Source: CAYRHN01 sp964424115 (GTDB lineage Bacteria; Chloroflexota; Anaerolineae; Anaerolineales; Anaerolineaceae). Taken from it: a stretch of 64,000 nt of DNA. The stretch is from the NCBI GenBank assembly GCA_964424115.1, contig CAYRHN010000010.1, positions 1 to 64,000 on the forward strand, given 5' to 3'. The notes beneath the pieces are model-generated. The model was given only the letters and a program-made list of their open reading frames with translations. It searched no databases and had not been told where the DNA came from. A program made the translations under genes and the position numbers. Of the stretch, positions 57,256 through 64,000 are shown in pieces; the first letter of the stretch is position 1, and the number at the start of each line of letters is the position of its first letter.

Positions 57256-58323
57256 TCAGTTCGCGAAGCGGATGTTCAGGATATCCCCATCCTGAACAAT
57301 ATATTCCTTGCCTTCCAGGCGCAGCTTGCCGTGCGTGCGCGCCTCGGCCAGTCCGCCTAACGCCGTCAGGTCGGTATAGGTCACTACCTCGGCGCGAATA
57401 AAGCCTTTCTGCAGGTCGGTGTGGATCTCGCCCGCCGCCTCCGGCGCGGTCGCTCCGCGGCGTACGGTCCATGCCCGGCATTCGTCCGGGCCGACAGTGA
57501 AGAAGGATTGCAGGCCCAGCAGGTCATACGAGAGGCGGATCATGCGGTTCAGGCTGGGCTCTTCAATGCCGTACTCGGCCAGGAACATGGCGGCTTCATC
57601 GGGGGGAAGCTGGGCGATATCCATCTCCAGCTTGCCCTGCAACGCCACCACCTGGCTGTGTTGGTGGGGATAGTCGATCTTCGGCGCTGCCTGTCCTTCG
57701 CTGGTGTTCAGCACGATCAGCACCGGTTTGCGCGATAGGAAGCCGAATCCGGAAAGCATCTTATCCTCTTCAGCGTCGATCGAGATGTCGCGTAGGGGCG
57801 TTTCATTTTCCAGCGCCGCATGCAGGCGGTCGAACAGCACGATCTCGCGTTCGATCACGGCCCGGTCGCGCCCGCCGCCTTTCTTGCGCTCGTCCAACAG
57901 GCGTTCCTGCTTGCGTTCCACAGCGATCAGGTCGTTGAGAATGAACTCACTGTCCATGATTGCCAGGTCGCGCCTCGGATCCAGGCTGCCTTGCGGGTGC
58001 GAGACATTCTCGTTCTCGAAGCAGCGCACCACGTGAATAAAGCCGTCCATTTGGGTCAGTTGGTTGAGCAGCACTCCGGCGATGCCTGACTTGCCCGCCG
58101 AGCCGTCCAGTCCGGCGATATCAGCGTAGGTGACCTTGGCGTAAATGGTCTTCTTGGGGTTGAACATGGCCGAAAGCTTGTCCACGCGCGGATCGGGAAC
58201 ATCGACAACGGCAGTGTGGACTTCGATCTTGCCCGCCGGCCCGGTGGGACGGGTGCCGCGGGTGAGTGCATTGAACAGCGTAGTTTTTCCTGATTGGGGT
58301 AATCCAAAGATTCCGAGACGCAT
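57256..58323 (-). CDS. ychF: YchF/OLA1-type ATPase
   Basis: Obg-family P-loop protein of 355 residues, YchF, which binds ATP and associates with ribosomes and stress responses. The P-loop is GLPQSGKTTLFNAL, G3 is DIAGLDGSAGKSG, and the atypical G4 LNTSE is seen where Obg GTPases have NKxD, the mark of YchF. The C-terminal TGS domain is present (AEVVTYTDLTALGGLAEART). Start at ATG 58323, with CAAGGTATC before it; an upstream in-frame start at 58344 is unlikely. tRNA-Leu lies divergent at 58373. Confidence 0.95.
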   Translation of the reverse strand: MRLGIFGLPQSGKTTLFNALTRGTRPTGPAGKIEVHTAVVDVPDPRVDKLSAMFNPKKTIYAKVTYADIAGLDGSAGKSGIAGVLLNQLTQMDGFIHVVRCFENENVSHPQGSLDPRRDLAIMDSEFILNDLIAVERKQERLLDERKKGGGRDRAVIEREIVLFDRLHAALENETPLRDISIDAEEDKMLSGFGFLSRKPVLIVLNTSEGQAAPKIDYPHQHSQVVALQGKLEMDIAQLPPDEAAMFLAEYGIEEPSLNRMIRLSYDLLGLQSFFTVGPDECRAWTVRRGATAPEAAGEIHTDLQKGFIRAEVVTYTDLTALGGLAEARTHGKLRLEGKEYIVQDGDILNIRFAN

Positions 58324-58372
58324 GATACCTTGACCCTTCATCAAAAAATGGTTATACTTGCATTACTCGATC

Positions 58373-58455
58373 GCCGGAGTGGCGGAATTGGCAGACGCGC
58401 ACGACTCAAAATCGTGTTCCCTAAAGGAATGTGGGTTCGATTCCCACCTTCGGCA
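58373..58455 (+). tRNA. tRNA-Leu (anticodon CAA)
   Basis: An 83-base class II tRNA. Acceptor stem GCCGGAG with CTTCGGC, D-arm GGCGGAATTGGCAGACGC, anticodon stem CACGA/TCGTG with loop CTCAAAA (anticodon CAA at 58407-58409), a long variable arm and T-arm GTGGGTTCGATTCCCAC. It reads UUG codons. The CCA end is not encoded (CTA follows). Confidence 0.97.
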
Positions 58456-58482
58456 CTAAAATTATAACATACCCTTCATGCT

Positions 58483-58522
58483 TGAGGGATTTTTCGGTGG
58501 AGGACTACTGAAAAATCCCTCA
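58483..58522. repeat. Inverted repeat between tRNA-Leu and mgtC
   Basis: TGAGGGATTTTTC (58483-58495) and GAAAAATCCCTCA (58510-58522) are exact reverse complements, 13 bp, with a 14-base centre. It may be the tRNA terminator or an element in the mgtC leader; no T run follows the right arm. Confidence 0.6.
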
Positions 58523-58550
58523 TTCAGTATCCAGACCAGGATGGTAGCCT

Positions 58551-59222
58551 ATGATCATCAATGAGATTGAAATCTTAGTCCGTTTATTGGAAGCCGCGCT
58601 CCTTGGCGGGCTGATCGGGTTTGAACGCGAGCGTGCCGGCCAGCCGGCCGGGCTGCGGACGCACATCATCCTGGCAGTGGGCGCCTCCCTGGCTATGTGC
58701 CTTTCGATCAACCTCGCCATGCAATTTAGACCCGATGTCCCCAACGGTGATCCCGCCCGCCTGGCCGCCCAGGTGGTCTCTGGGATCGGTTTTCTTGGCG
58801 CGGGCGCCATTCTGCGCTACGGTACCAGCATCAAAGGGTTGACCACGGCCACTTCCATGTGGACGCTGGCGATTGTGGGCATGGCCGTTGGCGCCGGATA
58901 TTACCTCGTTGGAGCAGGGGTCACGGCTTTTTTGCTGCTGGTGCTGTACGGCCTGAACTGGATTGAGCACCGTTTCATCCAACCTTCGGCGCTTTTCTCG
59001 TTGATTCTGATCGTCGAGGATCGCTCCGGCCTGGTGGAAGAACTGCGCCATATTTTTTCCTCCGAGGGGCGTAAAGTCACTTCGATTGGGGTGGAAAAGG
59101 ATCTGCGCCGCGAACGGGTCAAGGTGACCATGACCATCACTGCCCGCGGGAATCAACCTCTGCATGGGTTGATGACCGACCTGGCTGGCATCCCTGGCCT
59201 GCGGGCCTATAAGATCAAGTAG
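58551..59222 (+). CDS. mgtC: MgtC/SapB-family membrane protein
   Basis: A 223-residue protein with four to five N-terminal helices and a C-terminal cytoplasmic ACT-like domain. Signature motifs: LVRLLEAALLGGLIGFERE, PAGLRTHIILAVGASLAM, VVSGIGFLGAGAILRYG and GLTTATSMWTLAIVGMAVG. It is the MgtC family, which affects magnesium adaptation and ATP synthase in some pathogens; role here is unknown. The ATG is preceded by CCAGGATGG. It is alone behind tRNA-Leu. Confidence 0.93.
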   Translation: MIINEIEILVRLLEAALLGGLIGFERERAGQPAGLRTHIILAVGASLAMCLSINLAMQFRPDVPNGDPARLAAQVVSGIGFLGAGAILRYGTSIKGLTTATSMWTLAIVGMAVGAGYYLVGAGVTAFLLLVLYGLNWIEHRFIQPSALFSLILIVEDRSGLVEELRHIFSSEGRKVTSIGVEKDLRRERVKVTMTITARGNQPLHGLMTDLAGIPGLRAYKIK

Positions 59223-59266
59223 ATCATAAGAATTATCGGCAGCAAACCTGCCAATCGCACCAATTT

Positions 59267-60394
59267 CTAAATATTCAAGCTGAACATTTGATGCGCTTTG
59301 TAGAAATCGATCCCCATCCCGCGCAGTTCGTTCAGCATGCGTTCATTGTCCGAACCGATCTGGACGATATCGGCATGTTGAAAGCGCGGCTCGCTGCGGA
59401 AGCTCTTGTACATCTCGGCGAATAGCAGGGCCGTGCCGCCCATCCCGCGGTATTGCTCAGCAATACCTGCCCCGTTGATATTGGCCCAGGTGGTGCGGCG
59501 TAGTTCCATCAGCACATCCGCCCAGCCAAACGGGAACAGCTTCCCGTGCGTGCGCTGCACCGCCGCTGAGATATCCGGATAGGCAAACAGATAACCGACG
59601 GGCTGATCGTCGGAATTGAAGATGATCTTGATCAGGCGTGGATCGGCGAACCAGATCAATTGCGCGGCCATGGCGTTGGTCTCCTCATCGGTCAATGGCA
59701 CATTTCCCACCGTGCCGGGCAGCGAGGCGTTATACAGTTCCTTCAACCCCGGCACCATGCGGCGTAGTTCGCCCCGGGTGCGAAAGTTGATCACTTTCAG
59801 GCCGCGTTTTTCCTGCACCCGCCGCGCTACCTCAAAGATCTTTTCCGGCATCTGCATGTCCCGGCTCATGTACCCGGACAGCACTTCCGGGCTGGCGCTG
59901 AAGCCCATCTCAAGCAAGTATTGGGAGTAATACGAGGGATTATAGGCGATTCCAAAGGCCGGGCGGTGTTCGAAGCCGCGCACCAGCAGGCCCATCCCGT
60001 CCAGGGCGGTGAATCCCTTTGGCCCGTAGATGCGTTCTAGTCCGCGGCTGCGCGCCCATTCCATCCCCGCCGCAAACAACTCCCCTGCTGCCTGGGCATC
60101 AGGCTGACACTCGAAGAGGTAGAAGAAAGCCGTCTTTTCGTGGTTGAACTCGTTAAAGCGCCGGTTTTCCAGCACGGCCAGGCGGCCGAGGGTCTCCCCG
60201 GCTGCGCTTTCTGCCAGGAAAAAGGCAGCCTGGGAATGCCGGTAGAACGGATGGCGGCTGGGGTCAAGCATTCCGGCTGCCTCCGAGGCCAGCGGCGGTA
60301 CCCACTGCGGGATGTCTCGGTAAACAGCGAAAGGCAGGTTCAAAAAGCGCTTAACTTGAGCATGATCTTCAAGATTGATCTCAAAAATATTCAT
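59267..60394 (-). CDS. GNAT-type acetyltransferase-like protein, double domain
   Basis: A 375-residue protein with GNAT-like features, widespread but poorly characterised. N-terminal half: FLNLPFAVYRDIPQWVPPL, FNEKTAFF-like strand and RSRGLERIYGPKGFTALDG; C-terminal half with QPVGYLFAYPDISAAV, NGAGIAEQYRGMGGTALLF, the CoA loop Arg/Gln-x-x-Gly-x-Gly/Ala, and HADIVQIGSDNERMLNELR. Likely transfers an acyl group to a small amine, substrate unknown. GGAAGCAGCT precedes the ATG. Confidence 0.8.
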   Translation of the reverse strand: MNIFEINLEDHAQVKRFLNLPFAVYRDIPQWVPPLASEAAGMLDPSRHPFYRHSQAAFFLAESAAGETLGRLAVLENRRFNEFNHEKTAFFYLFECQPDAQAAGELFAAGMEWARSRGLERIYGPKGFTALDGMGLLVRGFEHRPAFGIAYNPSYYSQYLLEMGFSASPEVLSGYMSRDMQMPEKIFEVARRVQEKRGLKVINFRTRGELRRMVPGLKELYNASLPGTVGNVPLTDEETNAMAAQLIWFADPRLIKIIFNSDDQPVGYLFAYPDISAAVQRTHGKLFPFGWADVLMELRRTTWANINGAGIAEQYRGMGGTALLFAEMYKSFRSEPRFQHADIVQIGSDNERMLNELRGMGIDFYKAHQMFSLNI

Positions 60395-60482
60395 AGCTGC
60401 TTCCGTTTGCTTTCATAAGGGGGATGCGGGAACTGTTAACAGGAATCATAGCACAACCCTGATAAAAGAGAACTGGAAACAC

Positions 60483-61154
60483 CTAATTCGTTTTGTTTTT
60501 CCGCCAGGCTTTGACGATCCGCGCCCAGGTGGAGGTGAAGTGAATGAAGGGAGAGGAAAGATTTCCCCTCACAACAGCCTTCCGGATGGATTGGCGCAAT
60601 TCGTCAGCGGAGCTAAAGGGCAGCAATTCCACCCACGCGCGTCCCACTTCGCGGATGGAATGAGCATCCGACCCGGCCGTGCCGGCAACGCCATGCTCCC
60701 TGGCAAAACGGGCTGCCAGCGTATTGGTGCGGCTCTCTGTGCAGCGAGCGTTGAACACCTCGATCGCATCCACCAGCGGGGCGATCTCCAGCAGTTCCTG
60801 CGGCTTCCATCCGCTGCGTTTGTAGTCGTAGGGATGCGAAACGGAAATAAAAGCGCCTTGTTCGCGCAACCGCTCGATCGCTTCGCGCGGGGATAGTCCG
60901 CGCGGCACCTCGCGCGTCACAAAGCAGGCCAGCAACTCGCCGCTGCTGGTCTGGATTTCTTCTCCCACGATCACGTAATCCGGCGCCATTTCTTGCGTCT
61001 CCAACGCCCCGTGGATGTTGTTGTGGTCAGTCAGGATCAGGCGGCTCAAGCCCACGCTGCGCGCCTGTGCGATCAACTCGCCGGGCAGGTTGAGGCTGTC
61101 TTTGGACCGGTAGGTGTGGCAGTGAAAATCAATTTTCCAAAGCGGATTGATCAT
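60483..61154 (-). CDS. PHP-domain phosphoesterase
   Basis: A 223-residue PHP-family metal-dependent phosphoesterase. Metal ligands are in KIDFHCHTYRSKDS, LILTDHNNIHG, EEIQTSSGELLACF, FISVSHPYDY and TAGSDAHSI. The family includes histidinol phosphatase- and TrpH-type RNase enzymes; substrate unknown. Start at ATG 61154, overlapping the end of the upstream flippase-like gene by 26 bases; GTGGAGTCC precedes it. A further upstream start at 61232 is less likely because it would overlap the preceding gene by about 100 bases. Confidence 0.88.
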   Translation of the reverse strand: MINPLWKIDFHCHTYRSKDSLNLPGELIAQARSVGLSRLILTDHNNIHGALETQEMAPDYVIVGEEIQTSSGELLACFVTREVPRGLSPREAIERLREQGAFISVSHPYDYKRSGWKPQELLEIAPLVDAIEVFNARCTESRTNTLAARFAREHGVAGTAGSDAHSIREVGRAWVELLPFSSADELRQSIRKAVVRGNLSSPFIHFTSTWARIVKAWRKNKTN

Positions 61155-62124
61155 TGGCGGACTCCACTTTCGCTTGAATTCCCAATAATGCCGGAGAGAA
61201 CACCCAGGCGGCCAGGCCAAGCGCCACGCCAAACCACAGCGTGGCCAGGCGGATCAGCAGGGTGGCGGCTGCGGCAGTCGCTCCCGGCAGCCCTCCCACC
61301 AGTACCAGCATTCCGGCGATAGATACCTCGGAGGCCCCGATCCCGCCCGGCAGCGCGCTAACTGCTCCTATGACTACCGAGAAAGCCAGGATGAAGACCG
61401 CCGAGCCAAATAATTGCATGGAGGGAGGCAAGCCCAATCCAAGCAGGATCAGGTAGAAGCCGATCCCCTCGCCAAACCAGGATAGCGTCCCTAACCCGAC
61501 TGCCAGCAAGGTCGTGACCGGCCGGAAGAGGCTGAAGGAACCTTCGTAGAACTCGCGCAGCGTTGGGACGGCGCGCCGTACCAGGGGGATCTTTTCGCCC
61601 AGCGCCAGGCATCCCAGAGCCAGCGGTCGGATCTGCGAGACGATCACCACCCCGGCCAGCACCACCAGCGCAACCAGGAAGGCCGGCCAGTATTGCGGGT
61701 ATGCCAGCACCCCCAGGGTCGAGAGTATCAACACGGCTAATCCGTCGCTGATCCGTTCCGCCACCACCACCGAGACGCCGCGCGCCACCGGCAGACCGCT
61801 GCGCTGGTTGATCCATACCGCCTTGAGCACTTCGCCGACTTTCCCGGGGGTCATGGCCAGCGGAAAGCCCGCCACAAAAATGCGCAGGCTCTCGCGCCAC
61901 TCCAGGCTGGTGACCCCCATCTGGCGCAGATAATAATTCCATTTCACGAAACGCAGGCTGTAATTGAACAGAGTGCACAGCAGGGCCAGCGGGAAGAGCC
62001 ACCAGTTGAAATGCAGGATCAATGAACCTACCTGTTGGATATCTCCCAGCAAGGAGATGGCCAGCAAGGCCAGGAAACCCAGCAGCAGACCCGGCACCAG
62101 TTTACGCAGCAGAGATTTCGACAT
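61129..62124 (-). CDS. Flippase-like membrane protein (UPF0104/LPG synthase TM-like)
   Basis: A 331-residue integral membrane protein with about eight helices of the lysylphosphatidylglycerol-synthase-TM/UPF0104 family. Family marks: FNYSLRFVKWNYYLRQMG, FPLAMTPGKVGEVLKAVWI, VVVAERISDGLAVLIL, SALPGGIGASEVSIAGMLV near the end. It may flip or transfer lipid-linked groups. The ATG 62124 follows a TATAAT box by only 7 bases and the nearest purine run is AAGG at 13 bases, so the mRNA may be leaderless or short-led. The PHP gene overlaps its 3' end. Confidence 0.85.
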   Translation of the reverse strand: MSKSLLRKLVPGLLLGFLALLAISLLGDIQQVGSLILHFNWWLFPLALLCTLFNYSLRFVKWNYYLRQMGVTSLEWRESLRIFVAGFPLAMTPGKVGEVLKAVWINQRSGLPVARGVSVVVAERISDGLAVLILSTLGVLAYPQYWPAFLVALVVLAGVVIVSQIRPLALGCLALGEKIPLVRRAVPTLREFYEGSFSLFRPVTTLLAVGLGTLSWFGEGIGFYLILLGLGLPPSMQLFGSAVFILAFSVVIGAVSALPGGIGASEVSIAGMLVLVGGLPGATAAAATLLIRLATLWFGVALGLAAWVFSPALLGIQAKVESANDQSALEN

Positions 62125-62139
62125 GCCGCGAATTATACC

Positions 62140-62499
62140 TTACTTATCAGGCGTCATCTTGGGAGGTTCGAGTTCCCTGGTTTTGTGCTTCAGGGCGCTG
62201 AAAGCCAGGCGTTCGATGAAGGCCACCATGATGCCAATCCCGATCAGCACATAGAAAATGGTGAAAACCTTGGAGATCGGTGTGGTGGGATGCAGATCGC
62301 CCTAACCGACCGTTGCAAGGGTCATCACGCTGAAGTAGAAGGCATCCAACACATCCCAGCCTTCGGCTTTCATATAAAATATTGTGCCGATTATGAACAT
62401 CAACAGGGTCAAAAAAAACAAGGCGCGAAATTCCGGTTCACGCATGCCTTTCAGTAAAGCGCGAAAGAATCGTCCAATGGTGTAAAGGAAAGTGAGCAT
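62140..62499 (-). pseudogene. Potassium channel gene with amber at filter Tyr
   Basis: A two-helix, one-pore K+ channel (Ion_trans_2) of 119 residues if read through. The frame encodes MLTFLYTIGRFFRALLKG, helix 1 and the pore ALYFSV-like LDAFYFSVMTLATVG, then a TAG codon (62304-62302, residue 66), then GDLHPTTPISKVFTIFYVLI, helix 2 and a short basic tail, stopping at TAA 62142-62140. The filter should read TVGYGD; the Tyr codon is the TAG. TAGGAGGCTT precedes the ATG 62499. It may be a pseudogene by one substitution, or a sequencing error, or a programmed readthrough. Confidence 0.85.
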
Positions 62500-62553
62500 A
62501 AGCCTCCTACCAGGAGAAGAGATGGAGAATTGCAATCATTATAGAGAAATTGG

Positions 62554-62583
62554 TTTACACAAATTGTTTTTTGAGTGTATGAT
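62554..62583 (+). promoter_or_regulatory. Promoter of the response regulator gene
   Basis: TTTACA (62554-62559), 18-base spacer, TATGAT (62578-62583), good sigma-70 hexamers. The ribosome site AAGGGT (62585-62590) is close by, and the start codon ATG is at 62595. Confidence 0.65.
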
Positions 62584-62594
62584 TAAGGGTAATT

Positions 62595-64000
62595 ATGGAT
62601 GCGAACAAAGCCGATATCTTGGTGGTAGACGACAATGATATCAATCTCCAGTTGATCACTTTTGTGCTGGAGGATAACGGTTACCTGGTGCGCGCCGTTT
62701 CGAGCGGCGAACGGGCCTTGCAAGAAGTGACGCACAAGCTGCCCGATCTGATCTTGTTGGATATCATGATGCCCGATATGGACGGCTTCGAGGTCAGCGC
62801 CCGCCTACGCAGCGAAGATGCTACCCGGGATATCCCAATCATCTTCCTCAGCGCCCTCAGCACCGTGGAGGATAAGATCCAGGCGTTCGAGGCGGGTGGG
62901 GTGGATTACATCACCAAGCCCTTCCACACCAGCGAAGTGCTGGCGCGGGTGGCTACTCATCTCAAGTTGCGCGAATTGCAGCTCCAGCTTCAGGTGCAGA
63001 ACCAGCAATTGCAATACGAGATCTCCGAGCGTATCCAGGCTGAACAGGTGGAACACAACCAGCGCCTGCTGGCCGAAGCCCTCAGCGATACCGCCAAAGC
63101 GCTCAACACTACCCTGCGCCTGGAGGAAGTCCTGGACCGCATTATTGCCAATATTGAGCGCGTGCTGCCCTTCGATGGGGTGACGATCATGCTCTTCGAA
63201 TCCGGCATCACCCGCATTGTACGCAGCCGGGGCTACACCGAACGCGGGTTGTCGGAATATGTGCAGAACTTCCACTGGAAGATCGATGAGATCCCCAATT
63301 TTAACTTTACCTTTACTACCGGCAAACCCTTGCTGATCCAGGATGCCCGCTCCTATGCTCAATGGGTCGACCTGCCCGAAGTGCGCTGGATCCGCGCCCA
63401 CATCCAGGCGCCAATCACTGTCCGCGGGCAGGTGGTTGGCCTGTTGAGCCTCGATTCAGAGGAACCCGGTTTCTACACAGACGAGCATATCCTGCCGTTG
63501 ATGGACTTTGCCGACCAGGCCGCCATTGCCTATCATAATGCCCGCCTGTACAGCGAACTGGAGCGCCTGGCTGTGATCGATGAATTGATGGGGATCCACA
63601 ACCGGCGCGGCCTGTTTGAGTTGGGTCGCCGCGAGATCAGCCGGGCTATCCGTTTCACCCGCTCCCTTTCAGCGCTCTTCTTGGATATTGACGATTTTGG
63701 CGATTTCAACCACCGCTACAGCTATGCCGTGGGGGATAATGTGCTACGTTGGTTGGCTGATACGCTGCGTACGCATGTGCGTGATACCGACATCATTGGC
63801 CGCTACGGCGGGGATGAGATTGTGATCCTGATGCCCGAAACGGTCCTGGAAAAGGCCCAGGACACCGCCCAACGCTTGCGCTTCCAGGTGGCGGATAGTT
63901 CCATTCCCACATCCATGGGATTGCTGCGCGTCACCCTCAGCGTGGGCGTCACCGAGCTGAACGTCCAATCTGCTGAATCGGACCGGGCGGGCAATGTGGA
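62595..64000 (+). CDS. Response regulator-GAF-GGDEF protein, cut by window end
   Basis: The gene begins at 62595 and runs past the window (468 residues seen). A receiver domain (1-125) has acidic pocket VVDDND, phospho-acceptor D56 in ILLDIMMPDMDG and the Lys in DYITKPF. A short coiled coil (about 125-160) leads to a GAF domain (about 165-315), with DGVTIMLFES and RVGxxxG-like PITVRGQVVGLLSLDSEE. From about 325 a GGDEF domain follows, starting AVIDELMGIHNRRGLFELGR-like and carrying YGGDEIVILMPE near 404, so the signature is GGDEI. It should make c-di-GMP in response to phosphorylation and a GAF ligand. The end is missing. Confidence 0.92.
   Translation, partial: MDANKADILVVDDNDINLQLITFVLEDNGYLVRAVSSGERALQEVTHKLPDLILLDIMMPDMDGFEVSARLRSEDATRDIPIIFLSALSTVEDKIQAFEAGGVDYITKPFHTSEVLARVATHLKLRELQLQLQVQNQQLQYEISERIQAEQVEHNQRLLAEALSDTAKALNTTLRLEEVLDRIIANIERVLPFDGVTIMLFESGITRIVRSRGYTERGLSEYVQNFHWKIDEIPNFNFTFTTGKPLLIQDARSYAQWVDLPEVRWIRAHIQAPITVRGQVVGLLSLDSEEPGFYTDEHILPLMDFADQAAIAYHNARLYSELERLAVIDELMGIHNRRGLFELGRREISRAIRFTRSLSALFLDIDDFGDFNHRYSYAVGDNVLRWLADTLRTHVRDTDIIGRYGGDEIVILMPETVLEKAQDTAQRLRFQVADSSIPTSMGLLRVTLSVGVTELNVQSAESDRAGNV

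Overview
The window looks like a chromosomal segment of a Chloroflexota bacterium, most probably class Anaerolineae. The reasons are an archaeal-type mevalonate block (HMG-CoA reductase, archaeal-like HMG-CoA synthase, a thiolase-like protein and a DUF35 partner), lipoproteins with Ser/Thr/Pro-rich linkers after the lipobox, moderately GC-rich DNA, and AGGAGG-type ribosome sites with some TTG starts. This taxonomic call is inference. There is one tRNA (Leu, CAA), no rRNA, no recognisable transposase and no CRISPR array. The gene at the right edge is cut by the window.

Layout. 0-4 kb: zinc-ribbon protein, ferredoxin-tailed aldo/keto reductase, ABC exporter. 4-6.2 kb: arsenic operon arsR-acr3-DUF5714 with a perfect palindrome over the arsR start codon. 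6.3-11.5 kb: leftward metabolic genes, including a small winged-helix regulator with its own palindrome. 11.6-13.4 kb: two convergent DegV proteins. 14-17 kb: GH36 alpha-galactosidase and a transporter. 17.1-20 kb: a surface lipoprotein, an unusual protein with a degenerate DhaL-like domain plus Gly-rich repeats, and two cytochromes sharing a duplicated haem domain. 20-31 kb: uridine phosphorylase, a beta-helical lipoprotein, MFS transporter, double CDGSH protein, a secreted glycosidase-like protein, and a TetR regulator facing a carotenoid-enzyme-like membrane protein. 31-36.7 kb: HD-GYP protein, a second arsenic unit (arsR-arsM), small enzymes. 36.8-43 kb: secreted proteins, GH31 glucosidase, condensation-fold acyltransferase, membrane-less MA-like peptidase. 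43.1-45.7 kb: regulated ABC-2 transporter operon. 45.7-49.2 kb: dioxygenase operon and a PadR-controlled hydrolase.

49.3-52.8 kb is an accessory, more AT-rich patch. An aminoglycoside-phosphotransferase-like gene ends 12 bases from a 131-bp attC-like imperfect palindrome, and a half copy of the same element lies upstream of it. This looks like an integron cassette remnant without an integrase.

52.9-57.2 kb is the mevalonate block, read leftward. Its HMG-CoA synthase and reductase look intact, but the thiolase-like protein has Glu, Phe and Asn where the catalytic Cys and two His are expected. 57.2-64 kb holds ychF, tRNA-Leu, mgtC, a GNAT protein, a PHP phosphoesterase, a flippase-like membrane protein, a potassium-channel gene with an amber codon exactly at the Tyr of its TVGYGD filter, and a response regulator-GAF-GGDEF protein running off the end.

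How the genes work together: two dispersed arsenic loci cover efflux and methylation; GH36, GH31 and several transporters point to a sugar-fermenting lifestyle; cytochromes and beta-helical or tailed secreted proteins belong to the cell surface; and the mevalonate block feeds isoprenoid synthesis. The strongest leads are the catalytically altered thiolase, the amber in the channel filter, the attC-like cassette, the operator motif shared by two related regulators, and the DhaL-like repeat protein.
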